From positions 5,270 to 69,269 of the forward strand of contig NC_008387.1 in assembly GCF_000014045.1 (NCBI RefSeq): DNA of 64,000 nt. The letters run 5' to 3'. The stretch comes from Roseobacter denitrificans OCh 114 (GTDB taxonomy: Bacteria > Pseudomonadota > Alphaproteobacteria > Rhodobacterales > Rhodobacteraceae). Each line of letters starts with the position of its first letter. The first letter of the stretch is position 1. Position numbers and translations under genes: made by a program. The notes below the pieces were generated by a model that saw only the letters and a list, made by a program, of their open reading frames with translations, was not told the DNA's origin and searched no databases. Shown one piece after another: positions 18,679-27,920 of this stretch.

Positions 18679-20226
18679 TTACCCAAGCCCCAGGCGGGAC
18701 AGACCCTTTTGCACAATCAGTTCCAGTGGCAGATACGTGCTGTCGATATACCACAGAGCCAAAGGAACGCTTACCAAGACGAAAACCGTAGCACCGATGA
18801 TGCTGGCGCGGCGGATCAGGCGGCGGCGGCGGCTTTCCATATAGGGAATGGTCGCGATCGGGGTGATATCAAAGCGGCTGACCAGCTCTGCCGGACGGCG
18901 GATGGTCCGGTTGAGAAATTCAAGCAGAGCGAAGTAAGCCCCCGCCAACCCGATGCCGACGGCGGCCCCCGCAATGGCGATCTTGGGCCGGTTCGGGCCG
19001 GTTGGCACATTGGGGACGGTTGCGCTTTCGATGATGGTGATGCGCTGGCCCTGCGCCGTGGTTTCGATCCGTTCACTCATCTGAGAAGCGTTCAGGTTCA
19101 GCACAGCGGCGTTGTAGCGGCTTTCGATGATCTCATATTCGCGCTCCAGTCCGGACAGAATGATGCCATTGCTCGAACTGCGCGCGATCGCCTCCTGAAG
19201 CTGCGCAAGCTCATCTGTGGTGCTTTCGATATCGTTTTCGATAAAATCCAGCCGCGTGTCGATCTCAGCCAGGGTGGCGGTCAGAACCGGATCCTCGGTG
19301 GCGATTTCTTCCTCCTCGGCCAGGAGAGCAGCCTTATCCGCCGCGATGCTGCCCTCAAGCCGTTCCACAAGGGCGCGCAGGCGGACGATGTTGGGGTGGG
19401 TTTCGGAATAGCGCGACAATTCCGCATTAAGTTCTGCCTCGGCGTTGCGCAGGCGTTGCTCATCAGCGCTCAGAGCCGCCTGTCCCCCTTCGCGGCGCAC
19501 CTCGCCCGTGGCTTCATAGATATTGAGGACATCTTCGCGCTGCGCCAGATATACACTGCGCTCACGTTCCAGCCGCTCCAGCCGTTCCTGCAACAGCGTC
19601 TGCCGCCCCAGCCGGTAGCTCTGGTTCTCGGGCAGGGCTGCGACATTGTCGGATTTGAACTGTGAAATCTCGGCACTTTGCCGGGCCAGCTCTTCTTCCA
19701 TGCGCTGCACTTCCTGCTGGAAGAACTGCAAGGTGCCTGCCGCGCGTGCGATGCGGAAACTGGCGTTCTCGTCCAGAATGATGGTCACATATTCATTCAC
19801 GACCGCCGCTGCGATCCGGCCGGAACGCGCCTCGAAGGAAATGCGCAGAACGGTCGCCTGATTGCGCCCCTCAGTGCGCCGGATGCGGGTGGCGGTGCGC
19901 ATCGCTTGCTCGACCTCATCGGGATCCATTTCGCGCAGGTTCTCAAACACATTCAAACGGTTGGCGATATCGATCAGATTGGCCCGGGTCAAAAGCCGTT
20001 CCTGAATGATGTCAAGCTGTTCCAACGCATCTGTCTGAATGGTCGAGCGCACCATCTCATCAGGGATTTGCGGCGCTTCGACCAGCAGGCGGGCGCCTGT
20101 GGACCATGTCTCGGGCAGCTTCAGTGCGGTGATCACCCCAAGGCCTGACCCGAGCAACACGAAGAGCATCATCACCGGCATGCGGCGCACAAGAAGTTTC
20201 CAGTAGAATGCGATATCCAGATTCAT
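18679..20226 (-). CDS. Polysaccharide chain-length determinant (Wzz family, PEP-CTERM locus type)
   Basis: A 515-residue inner-membrane protein. A first transmembrane helix (MPVMMLFVLLGSGLGVITAL) is followed by a Wzz domain with ARLLVEAPQIPDEMV. A long periplasmic coiled-coil region spans residues about 160-380, rich in Glu, Arg and Gln (for example LLQERLERLERERSVYLAQ). The Pro-rich VPNVPTGPNRPKIAIAGA precedes the second helix, and a further hydrophobic segment lies near the C-terminus. It is predicted to set polymer length together with the separate kinase-like ATPase downstream. It overlaps the secretion ATPase gene by 4 bases (ATGA). Confidence 0.88.
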   Translation of the reverse strand: MNLDIAFYWKLLVRRMPVMMLFVLLGSGLGVITALKLPETWSTGARLLVEAPQIPDEMVRSTIQTDALEQLDIIQERLLTRANLIDIANRLNVFENLREMDPDEVEQAMRTATRIRRTEGRNQATVLRISFEARSGRIAAAVVNEYVTIILDENASFRIARAAGTLQFFQQEVQRMEEELARQSAEISQFKSDNVAALPENQSYRLGRQTLLQERLERLERERSVYLAQREDVLNIYEATGEVRREGGQAALSADEQRLRNAEAELNAELSRYSETHPNIVRLRALVERLEGSIAADKAALLAEEEEIATEDPVLTATLAEIDTRLDFIENDIESTTDELAQLQEAIARSSSNGIILSGLEREYEIIESRYNAAVLNLNASQMSERIETTAQGQRITIIESATVPNVPTGPNRPKIAIAGAAVGIGLAGAYFALLEFLNRTIRRPAELVSRFDITPIATIPYMESRRRRLIRRASIIGATVFVLVSVPLALWYIDSTYLPLELIVQKGLSRLGLG

Positions 20227-21104
20227 TCTGCAGCCTTTTCAGGAAGATCCACCCGGTCGGTCAGGACCAGTAGCGGGGGGGCCGGTTTCAGGATCAGACC
20301 GTCACGGATCAGCTCGTTGATGATCGGCTTGCCGACAACCGTATTGCCCGCACTTGCCGCATAGACCAGCGCCAGATCGCACAGCTTGTTGATCGAGCGC
20401 GGAATGCCTTCCGCCTCAAGGTGGATATGGCTCAGGGCAGGGGCGGTGATTTCCTCCCCCGTGCCCCCGACCCGTTGCAGGCGGTGTTTGATATAAGCCA
20501 CGCTGTCGGCACGCGCAAAGGGGGCCAGATGATAGGTGGCGGTCACACGTTGGGCAAACTGGCGCAATTCGGGGCGCGAGATCAGATCGCGCAGCTCGGG
20601 CTGGCCAGCCAGAATGATCTGCAACAACTCGTCCTTGCCCGAATTGATATTGGTCAGCATGCGCAGCTCTTCGAGCATCTCAGCGCCCAGGTTCTGCGCC
20701 TCGTCAATGATCAGCACCACATGGCGCCCGGCGGCGTATTCACTCACGACAAAGTTCTGGAAATGCTGAAACAGCGACACGTAATCCGTCTCGGACGGCA
20801 AGGCGACATCCAGCGCATTCAGCACCCAACGCAACAGATCGCCCCGGTCCCCCTGCGCATTGGACACCAGTCCCAGCGTGATATCATCCTCCACCTTGCG
20901 CAGCAAAGCCTGCAGCAGCATCGTCTTGCCCATCCCGACCTCACCGGTCAGCATCGTCAAGGGCGCATGGGTCATAAGCCCATATTCCAAAACGGAAAAA
21001 GCGCGCGTGTGGGATTTTGACAGGAACAGGAAATCAGGATCGGGCGACAAGGAGAAAGGTCGCTCGCTGAAACCGAAATGTGCATTGTAAAGTTCAGCGG
21101 CCAT
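20223..21104 (-). CDS. ExeA/GspA-like secretion ATPase (PEP-CTERM locus AAA ATPase)
   Basis: A 293-residue AAA-type ATPase. The N-terminus NAHFGFSERPFSLSPDPDFL is the signature of ExeA-like proteins. Walker A is LTGEVGMGKTMLLQAL, Walker B VVLIIDEAQNLGAEMLEEL, and sensor-like LAGQPELRDLISRPELRQ follows. In exosortase/PEP-CTERM exopolysaccharide loci a protein of this kind is a fixed member of the Wzz/kinase operon. It starts the three-gene minus-strand operon (ATPase, Wzz, kinase-like), divergent from the sugar transferase across a 466-base AT-rich spacer. Confidence 0.9.
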   Translation of the reverse strand: MAAELYNAHFGFSERPFSLSPDPDFLFLSKSHTRAFSVLEYGLMTHAPLTMLTGEVGMGKTMLLQALLRKVEDDITLGLVSNAQGDRGDLLRWVLNALDVALPSETDYVSLFQHFQNFVVSEYAAGRHVVLIIDEAQNLGAEMLEELRMLTNINSGKDELLQIILAGQPELRDLISRPELRQFAQRVTATYHLAPFARADSVAYIKHRLQRVGGTGEEITAPALSHIHLEAEGIPRSINKLCDLALVYAASAGNTVVGKPIINELIRDGLILKPAPPLLVLTDRVDLPEKAAE

Positions 21105-21570
21105 AGCTCTGAAACTTTATCCTTATCCTGATACCGACAGCAAAGACGTAATCATCTTGCGTAATAGTTACCAGAAGGGGCTGTATTGCCAAAATAAGTG
21201 TATTTCAAGGCGCGCATCTCGCCTTATGCGATATTGATGCCGCGGGATTTGATTCGAAAATAGCCGCTGACAGCACCGATAACGGAGAAGTTAATTCCTG
21301 CCCGTCGACAATTAACCACATCTACATTTATTTTTTTCTACCTTTACGGGTAAAATATTGATTTCAGCAAAAATTTCTATCAATTCTCATAAAAATTTAC
21401 CAAACAGCACTCACTGGGCTATGCTTGCGGTCAGACAAAATGCTAACAATTATGACAGTCGCATCTGGAAGACTTTCTTAGGCATTTTTGCGCATGTGTT
21501 CTGTGAGCCGAAGTGATGCGCGTTGTGTGTAACAGTATTTGGAGCCGGGTCATTTCGTCCGGAAGTGTGT
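21105..21570. promoter_or_regulatory. Divergent AT-rich intergenic region of the exopolysaccharide locus
   Basis: No convincing gene lies in this 466-base spacer. It separates the minus-strand ATPase/Wzz/kinase operon from the plus-strand sugar-transferase gene. The stretch around 21280-21400 is markedly AT-rich, with T runs (TTTATTTTTTTCTACC) and AAAATTT elements, unlike the surrounding GC-rich coding DNA. It must hold at least two promoters. I could not fix a specific operator or sigma-factor motif by eye. Confidence 0.5.
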
Positions 21571-22266
21571 ATGACATTACATTTTGCGCCACACGGTGTG
21601 GAGATTGAAGACCAATCCCAGCAAATGCAAAGGCCCAAGGCAGCATCCCGACCCGCACGGGGTATTTATCGTGACAAGATCAAGCGCATACTGGATGTCA
21701 CCGCTGCTTTTATCATAATACCTATTATATCTCCTCTTATTGCGCTCATGGCGGCGATCATCGCCTTTGACGGCCACAACCCGTTTTATTCGCAATTGCG
21801 CATCGGCCGGAATGGCCGGACATTCCGGATCTGGAAACTGCGCACCATGGTGCAGAACGCAGATGACCTGCTCGAAGCCTATCTGGCGGAAAATCCGGAT
21901 GCCCGTATCGAATGGGACACGACGCAGAAGCTCAAGCATGACCCCCGTATCACATTCGTGGGCCGTGTTTTGCGCAAGACATCTGCGGATGAGTTGCCCC
22001 AGTTGCTGAATGTGTTGAATGGCACGATGTCGCTCGTGGGTCCCCGCCCGATGATGTTGTGCCAGAAGGCGGCCTATCCCGGCAAAGGCTATTACAGCCT
22101 GCGTCCCGGCATCACCGGCCCGTGGCAGGTCTCAGACCGTAACAAGGTCAGCTTTTCAGACCGTGCCCGCTATGACGACGAGTATTATCAGACCGTTTCG
22201 TTCAAAACTGACGCCCTGCTTTTGCTGCGCACTGTGAGCGTCGTTGTCCGCGGAACGGGCTACTAA
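21571..22266 (+). CDS. Undecaprenyl-phosphate sugar phosphotransferase (ExoY-type initiating transferase)
   Basis: A 231-residue bacterial sugar transferase that loads the first sugar-phosphate onto undecaprenyl phosphate. One N-terminal hydrophobic helix (VTAAFIIIPIISPLIALMAA) is followed by QLRIGRNGRTFRIWKLRTMV, the hallmark K-x-R-T-M. Then come LRKTSADELPQLLNVLNGTM and SLVGPRPMM (the DELPQ and GPRP motifs), and RPGITGPWQVSDRN near the C-terminus. It is the short form lacking the extra N-terminal domains of WbaP. ATG at 21571 is preceded by GGAAG; an upstream in-frame ATG-less extension to 21523 is less likely. It heads the plus-strand half of the exopolysaccharide locus. Confidence 0.92.
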   Translation: MTLHFAPHGVEIEDQSQQMQRPKAASRPARGIYRDKIKRILDVTAAFIIIPIISPLIALMAAIIAFDGHNPFYSQLRIGRNGRTFRIWKLRTMVQNADDLLEAYLAENPDARIEWDTTQKLKHDPRITFVGRVLRKTSADELPQLLNVLNGTMSLVGPRPMMLCQKAAYPGKGYYSLRPGITGPWQVSDRNKVSFSDRARYDDEYYQTVSFKTDALLLLRTVSVVVRGTGY

Positions 22267-22480
22267 AGCGTAAAGCGTTTGAGGCATACCTGAGAAATGC
22301 CATGTGCCGCCTGACGTGTTGAATCCTTGGTTTCAGACAGTGTTGAGAGGCCCGGGTTTCTCGCATAAGGCTACAGGCGGTCCGCAAATTGTGACCGATA
22401 CATGCCTGTCTGGCTCTGGCGTCTGAAACCGCACTGGCATAAACTTTTAAGACTCGTCTTTTAAAGAGAGTTTTCAAACT

Positions 22481-24916
22481 GTGCGGAGAGTTGGATTGTT
22501 CAAGATTATTCCCATCATGCTGGTTGCGGTACTCACGCTCAGCGCCTGTAAATCATCCGAAGAACGCGCTGAGGAATATTACCAGAGCGGGCTCGAGCTG
22601 ATTGAGGCGGGCGATTATGACCGCGGCATCGTCGAGTTGCGCAATGTCTTCGAATTCGACGGCAGCCATCGCGACGCACGGTTCCTGCTGGCCACAACCC
22701 TTCTGGAGCAGAGAAACAACATCCGCGGCGCCTATGGGCAGTTCCTGCGCCTTGCCGAACAATATCCGAATGATGCCGAAACCCGCATCATGCTGAGCGA
22801 AATGGCCTTCAACGGCACCAACTGGGAAGAACTCGAACGCCACGGCACCCGCGCCATCGAACTGGCCCCTGATGAACCCCGCGTCAAAGCGATCGAAATC
22901 GCATTGGCCTACCGGGCTGCGAGCCTTGCCAATGATGATCCCGCACGGCGCGAACAGGCGCGTGCCGCACAAGACTTGCTGGGTGCGTTGCCCGACAGCG
23001 TGATGCTACGCAAACTGGTGCTGGATGCCCTACTGCTCAACGGGGACATGACACAGGCCCTGATCGAGCTGGACTGGCTGCTGGAACGGGAGCCGGAGAA
23101 TATGCTCTACTGGCGCCAGCGGCTCAACATCCTGTCACAGAATGACGACATGGAAGGCATCGAAACACAGTTGCTGGGCATGGTGGAGCGCTTCCCCGAG
23201 GATACCGAAACCAAGCAGATGCTGCTGCGGTTCTATCTGTCACGCGAAGAAAACGACAAGGCCGAAGCCTTCCTGCGCCAACTTGCGGACAGGGCGGCCC
23301 CTGATGATAACGCCCCTCGGGCGGATCTGGTCAATTACCTGCTCCAGACACAAGGTCCGGAGGCGGCCCTGGCAGAACTGGACGCCGCCATTGCCGAAGA
23401 AGAAGACCCGGTGCCCTTCCAGACCATCCGGGCCGGCATCATCTTTGCCCAGGGTGAAACGACTGAGGCCATCATGGAGCTTGAGGGTGTTCTGGAAGGC
23501 GCAGAACCGTCAGAGCAGACCAATGACATCAAGGTTGCCCTTGCCCGCATGATGCTGAGCACCGGCAACGAAGTGGGCGCGCGGGCGCAGGTCGAAGAAG
23601 TTCTGGTCGCGGACGAAGGGCACCCCGCCGCCTTGAAGATGCAGGCCTCCTGGCAGATCCGCGCCGATGAGGCCGAGGCTGCGATCAACAACCTGCGGCT
23701 GGCGCTGGACCGCGCCCCGGAAGATGCGCAAGCCATGAGCCTGATGGCCGAGGCCTATGCCCGTTCAGGGCGTCCCGAACTGTCACAGGATTTCCTGGCG
23801 CTGGCCGTGGAAGCCTCCGGCAATGCGCCTGCGGAAAGCCTGCGCTATGCGCAATTGCTGATCGGGCAGGAACGCTATCTGCCCGCAGAAGATACGCTGC
23901 TCCCTGCCCTGCGGCTGGCCCCCCGGAACGTCGACTTGCTGGCCGCACTGGGTAATCTCTATCTGCGCATGGATGACATGGGCCGCACCGAACAGGTCAT
24001 CAACACCCTGAAATCCATTGAGACACCCGCGGCGGAACAGGCCTCCACACAGCTTGAGGCACAGTGGATCAGCGCGCGCAACGGCGTTGAAGAGGCCATG
24101 AGCTATCTGGAAAGCATTGCCCTGTCTGCCGATGCGACATTGGGCAATCAGGTGGAACTGGTCCGGGTCAAACTGGCCACGGGCGATACCGCCGGCGCGC
24201 TCACACTGGCGCGTGACATACTGGCCGACAATCCCGACAACCTGTCGCTGCGTGCCATCACCGCATCCGTTGAGGCCGCCAACGGGAACCTCGAAGATGC
24301 CGCGACAACCTATCGCGACATTCTTGAGGCCGAACCGCAAGCCGCCAATGTCTGGCTGGAACTGGCCCGTGTCACCCAGCGACTGGAAGGCACGAATGCC
24401 GCCAATGCTGTCGTCGACGAAGCATTGAGCATTGTGCCTGACAACCCCAACCTGCTCTGGGCCAGCGCCTCTTACAAAGAGCAGGATGGCGATATTGATG
24501 GTGCGATCGAAATCTATGAATCGCTCTATGAACGAAACTCAAGCTCGGTTGTCGTGGCCAATAACCTGGCCAGCCTGCTGTCTACATATCGTACGGATGA
24601 GGCCAGTCTTGAGCGGGCCTGGGTCGTGGCCCGCCGGTTCCGCGATGCGGATGTTCCGGCGATGCAGGATACCTTTGGCTGGATTCTGTTCCGGCGCGGC
24701 GAAGTGAGCGAGGCGCTGCCCTATCTTGAGGACGCCGCGCAGGGTCTGCCCAATGATCCGCTGGTGCAATATCACCTCGGCAAGGCCTATGAGGCGCTGG
24801 AACGTCCCGAAGATGCCATGGCGCAGTTCCGCAAGGTCGTGCAGATTGCCGGCCCCGATGATCAGCGCGCGCAGGTGATCGAGGCGCGCAACAGCGTCGC
24901 TGCCACGGAAAACTGA
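22481..24916 (+). CDS. TPR-repeat lipoprotein of the PEP-CTERM/exopolysaccharide system (PrsT-like)
   Basis: An 811-residue lipoprotein starting with GTG. The signal sequence VGLFKIIPIMLVAVLTLSAC ends in the lipobox LSAC, so Cys22 should be lipidated and the protein held at the envelope. The rest is a series of tetratricopeptide-like helical pairs (YYQSGLELIEAGDYDRGIVE, YGQFLRLAEQYPNDAETRIM, PEDAMAQFRKVVQ and many others). Size, lipobox and position between the initiating transferase and the export protein match the TPR lipoprotein found in PEP-CTERM exopolysaccharide loci. It is thought to be a scaffold for polymer passage through the periplasm; the exact role is not established. Confidence 0.88.
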   Translation: MRRVGLFKIIPIMLVAVLTLSACKSSEERAEEYYQSGLELIEAGDYDRGIVELRNVFEFDGSHRDARFLLATTLLEQRNNIRGAYGQFLRLAEQYPNDAETRIMLSEMAFNGTNWEELERHGTRAIELAPDEPRVKAIEIALAYRAASLANDDPARREQARAAQDLLGALPDSVMLRKLVLDALLLNGDMTQALIELDWLLEREPENMLYWRQRLNILSQNDDMEGIETQLLGMVERFPEDTETKQMLLRFYLSREENDKAEAFLRQLADRAAPDDNAPRADLVNYLLQTQGPEAALAELDAAIAEEEDPVPFQTIRAGIIFAQGETTEAIMELEGVLEGAEPSEQTNDIKVALARMMLSTGNEVGARAQVEEVLVADEGHPAALKMQASWQIRADEAEAAINNLRLALDRAPEDAQAMSLMAEAYARSGRPELSQDFLALAVEASGNAPAESLRYAQLLIGQERYLPAEDTLLPALRLAPRNVDLLAALGNLYLRMDDMGRTEQVINTLKSIETPAAEQASTQLEAQWISARNGVEEAMSYLESIALSADATLGNQVELVRVKLATGDTAGALTLARDILADNPDNLSLRAITASVEAANGNLEDAATTYRDILEAEPQAANVWLELARVTQRLEGTNAANAVVDEALSIVPDNPNLLWASASYKEQDGDIDGAIEIYESLYERNSSSVVVANNLASLLSTYRTDEASLERAWVVARRFRDADVPAMQDTFGWILFRRGEVSEALPYLEDAAQGLPNDPLVQYHLGKAYEALERPEDAMAQFRKVVQIAGPDDQRAQVIEARNSVAATEN

Positions 24917-25103
24917 CCCGTTGATCCAGATGGGCCAGCGCTTTGCGCCTGCTCCTTCATGGGGCGGGCGATCAGGCGCGCCTGCGGGCCTGTGACGTCA
25001 TAACTACATTTTTGACTAATTTTTACCTCAGCTTAATCAGTTCTTTTCATGCAAGGTCTGGCGATAGATGATGGCGCAAAGCTGCAATGGAGCAGAAACG
25101 ACG

Positions 25104-25709
25104 ATGCAAAATGTCAAAAACATTCTCATGGGGCTGGTGCTGGTGCTGGTCGCGACCATGGCACAGGCGCAATCGGAATATCGGGTGCAGCCCGGGGATG
25201 GCCTGAACATCGAAGTGCTGGAAGACAGCAGCCTCAACCGCTCGGTCGTGGTTTTGCCCGATGGGCGTTTCAACTTCCCCTTTGCGGGCACCCTGCGCGC
25301 CAGCGGCCGCACCGCAACACAGATTCAGGGCGATGTGACCACCGCCATCCAGTCGAATTTCGCCAACCCGCCCACGGTTTTCGTCTCGGTCATTCCGGCT
25401 GCTTCGAATGTACAGGAAGCGGCGGATGGCGACACCATCGACGTCTATTTTCTGGGAGAGGTCAACACCCCCGGCCTGCTTGAGGTCAAACCCGGCACCA
25501 CTTTGTTGCAGGCGATTGCCGTGGGCGGGGGCGTGACGCGCTTTGCCGCCATCAAACGCATCCAACTGCGCCGCACGAACCGGCAGACCGGCGTACAAAA
25601 CGTCGTAACACTAAATTATAAGGCCCTGGCAAACGGGACCGCGAGCAATGTGATCGAGCTGAAGGACGGAGATGTCATTCTGGTACCGGAACGGCGTCTG
25701 TTCGAATAA
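25104..25709 (+). CDS. Polysaccharide export outer-membrane protein (Wza/EpsE-like, short form)
   Basis: A 201-residue secreted protein whose signal peptide (ILMGLVLVLVATMAQAQ) is probably cleaved after AQA. The mature part begins SEYRVQPGDGLNIEVLEDS, the start of the Poly_export domain, with VLPDGRFNFPFAGTL next. A SLBB-like region follows (VYFLGEVNTPGLLEVKPGTT) and the protein ends KDGDVILVPER. It would form the outer-membrane channel or its periplasmic ring. The usual lipobox Cys is absent. ATG at 25104 is preferred over 25068 because the signal peptide then has normal length; GGAG lies about 12 bases upstream. It overlaps the next gene by 38 bases. Confidence 0.9.
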   Translation: MQNVKNILMGLVLVLVATMAQAQSEYRVQPGDGLNIEVLEDSSLNRSVVVLPDGRFNFPFAGTLRASGRTATQIQGDVTTAIQSNFANPPTVFVSVIPAASNVQEAADGDTIDVYFLGEVNTPGLLEVKPGTTLLQAIAVGGGVTRFAAIKRIQLRRTNRQTGVQNVVTLNYKALANGTASNVIELKDGDVILVPERRLFE

Positions 25710-27114
25710 CCCCCATTCGCACAGGCAAGACAGGCACAGTTTCAAACGCAAAACCCGCGCACGTCACAAGGCGAGCGCGCTTTTGGCATTATGCGGCATC
25801 GGTATCGCGGCCCATGCGCAAGACACCCCGCCCCCCGGCATCACCGCCAGCTTCGATGTCACCCAGCGGCTTGAATACAGCGACAACCCCGACCTTGAAA
25901 TAGAGGATGATCCTGATTTCTTTGGCCGCACGATCCTGGCCTTTGATCTGGAAAGTGCGACACCGCTTGAGAATTTCACCCTCAGCCTCGGCACGGATAT
26001 CGAAGAAGGGCGCAATGACCGCGCCACCGTGGATGCCACGAATAGTTTTGTGCAACTGGGCTATGACCGGGCCACGCGCAACGCCAATATCGGCACCACG
26101 CTGCGATACCGCGAGTCCGACACCAGTTCCACGTTCCTGGACGATGATTTCGACTCAGATGGCAGGGTCCTCAATCAGGACAGCGGCACACGGCAGAACT
26201 ACGGTTTCGGCCTGACCGGTGCCGTGGGGGTGGAAGCGCCCATCGGCGCGAGCTTCTCGCTGGATTACAGCGAATTGCGCTATAGCGGCACGGAAGACCC
26301 CGACCTGACCGACCGCAGCACGCTGGATACATCCGCACAGATCAATTTCCGGATCGATCCGCGCATCATTGCCCGGCTGACCACGAAATACATCGACTTT
26401 GATGCGCAAGGCAACGGGACAAGCCGCGAAACCACCGGGTTTGGCGCAGGTGTTCTGCTGGAGTTTACCCCCCTCCTCACCGGCGATTTTTCCGCAAGCT
26501 ATGACACTATTGAACGCAGCGGTGATGAGACCGGCACCAATGAAGGGACCAGTTTCAGCGCGGAACTGACGCGCACACTGACGAACGGAACCCTGGGCGC
26601 CACGCTCAGCTCGGACGTCAGTTCCAACAGTGACGGGCGCCGCGCGTTCTTTGCCGTCAACCGCGAGATGAACCTGTCCCGCCGCGCGGCCCTGTCTTAC
26701 TCCCTTGGCGGCACCCGCAGCGAGAACAGCAGTTTCGAACCGCTGGTGGATATCGACTATTCCTATGCCCTGCCGACCTCCCAGATCACCTTTGGTCTGT
26801 CACAGCGTTTCAACACGGACAGCGACAACGAAGAGCAGATCAACACCACCCTGAATGCGGGCTACCAACATCAGATCAACAACCTGTCGAGCTTTGGTGC
26901 GGATGTCTCCCTTTTCGACCGTAACGAGCTGGGGCCGCTCGCGGATGATGCGCGCCGGATTAACCTCAGCCTGTCCTATCAATATGCCCTCACCCGCGAC
27001 TGGGGTCTTGTGAGCGGTGTGTCCCATATCCTGTCCACCTCGGAAAGCGAGGACGACCGCAGTTCCAATACGGTCTTTATCGGGCTGCAACGAAACTTTA
27101 GCTGGAATCCCTGA
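25672..27114 (+). CDS. Outer-membrane beta-barrel protein, exopolysaccharide locus associated
   Basis: A 480-residue protein rich in alternating polar and hydrophobic strands ending in aromatic residues, such as SFSLDYSELRYSG, GDFSASYDTIERS, INLSLSYQYALTRDWGL and the C-terminal FIGLQRNFSWNP. These suggest an outer-membrane barrel. Many Asp/Ser/Thr-rich loops (SDTSSTFLDDDFDSDG) support surface loops. A signal peptide is visible at KASALLALCGIGIAAHAQ, but the annotated ATG lies about 35 residues before it, so the true start may be later at a non-standard codon. Proteins of this kind occur at this place in PEP-CTERM exopolysaccharide loci and may form the outer exit pore. Confidence 0.8.
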   Translation: MSFWYRNGVCSNNPHSHRQDRHSFKRKTRARHKASALLALCGIGIAAHAQDTPPPGITASFDVTQRLEYSDNPDLEIEDDPDFFGRTILAFDLESATPLENFTLSLGTDIEEGRNDRATVDATNSFVQLGYDRATRNANIGTTLRYRESDTSSTFLDDDFDSDGRVLNQDSGTRQNYGFGLTGAVGVEAPIGASFSLDYSELRYSGTEDPDLTDRSTLDTSAQINFRIDPRIIARLTTKYIDFDAQGNGTSRETTGFGAGVLLEFTPLLTGDFSASYDTIERSGDETGTNEGTSFSAELTRTLTNGTLGATLSSDVSSNSDGRRAFFAVNREMNLSRRAALSYSLGGTRSENSSFEPLVDIDYSYALPTSQITFGLSQRFNTDSDNEEQINTTLNAGYQHQINNLSSFGADVSLFDRNELGPLADDARRINLSLSYQYALTRDWGLVSGVSHILSTSESEDDRSSNTVFIGLQRNFSWNP

Positions 27115-27147
27115 TCCGCCCTTGCCAAGCCACGGCAAGGCCGTTCA

Positions 27148-27846
27148 TTGTCAGTCATGGCCAAAGACAACGCCTTTTCACCGACAGCAGCTTTCACCGC
27201 GCAAAGGAACACGCCTGGCCGGGGCCTTTTGCTCGCCCTGATCGCGATCTGCTGCGCGCTGGAAGTGATCCTGCAACTCAGCGACATTGGTTTGCTTCAG
27301 CCGGAGCGGCTGCGCGGGATGGCCTATGAATACGGCGGCTTCTGGCCCGGCCTGCTCAAGGACTGGAACCCCAATTACGCGGTGCAGCCCTATGCGATGT
27401 TCGTCACCTACGGGTTCCTGCACGGGGGGGTGATCCATCTGGTCATCAACATGATCACGCTGTGGTCACTGGGCGCGGCGGTCATCCTGCGGGTCGGGCT
27501 GCGCGGGTTCTGCATTCTCTATGTCGCGTCGATCTTCGGCGGGGCTGTGGGCTATGCGCTGCTGGCCCCGGGCCTGCAACCGATGGTCGGCGCCTCGGGG
27601 GCGCTCTTTGGCCTTGCCGGTGGCTTGCTGGCCTGGATGTATGTGGACCGTTTCACCTTTGAACAGGGGCTGCTGCCCGTCGCCCAGGCCGTCGCCCTGC
27701 TGATCGCCTTCAACCTGATCCTGTGGTGGGCCATGAGCGGCCAACTCGCCTGGCAAACCCACCTGGGCGGTTTCATCGTAGGCTGGATCACCGCCCTCCT
27801 AATCGATCCACGGCCTTTCAGCCCGGAAACTCCAAGCCGCACCTGA
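27148..27846 (+). CDS. Rhomboid-family intramembrane serine protease
   Basis: A 232-residue membrane protein with six hydrophobic segments. The catalytic Ser is in GASGALFGLAGGL and the partner His in WQTHLGGFIVGW; NMITLWSLG with an upstream HGGVIHLVIN supplies the oxyanion-side His/Asn region. These are the core features of rhomboid proteases, which cleave membrane-anchored substrates within the bilayer. The first codon could be TTG 27148 (AAGG 7 bases upstream) or ATG 27157. It follows the barrel gene by 33 bases in the same direction, so it is probably part of the exopolysaccharide operon. Its substrate is unknown. Confidence 0.88.
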   Translation: MSVMAKDNAFSPTAAFTAQRNTPGRGLLLALIAICCALEVILQLSDIGLLQPERLRGMAYEYGGFWPGLLKDWNPNYAVQPYAMFVTYGFLHGGVIHLVINMITLWSLGAAVILRVGLRGFCILYVASIFGGAVGYALLAPGLQPMVGASGALFGLAGGLLAWMYVDRFTFEQGLLPVAQAVALLIAFNLILWWAMSGQLAWQTHLGGFIVGWITALLIDPRPFSPETPSRT

Positions 27847-27920
27847 TCGACCGTATGAGGGGTATGTCTCATTCTTTGATGGCCTGGAACAGAGCGCCAC
27901 AGTCCCGCAGGTATACGGTT

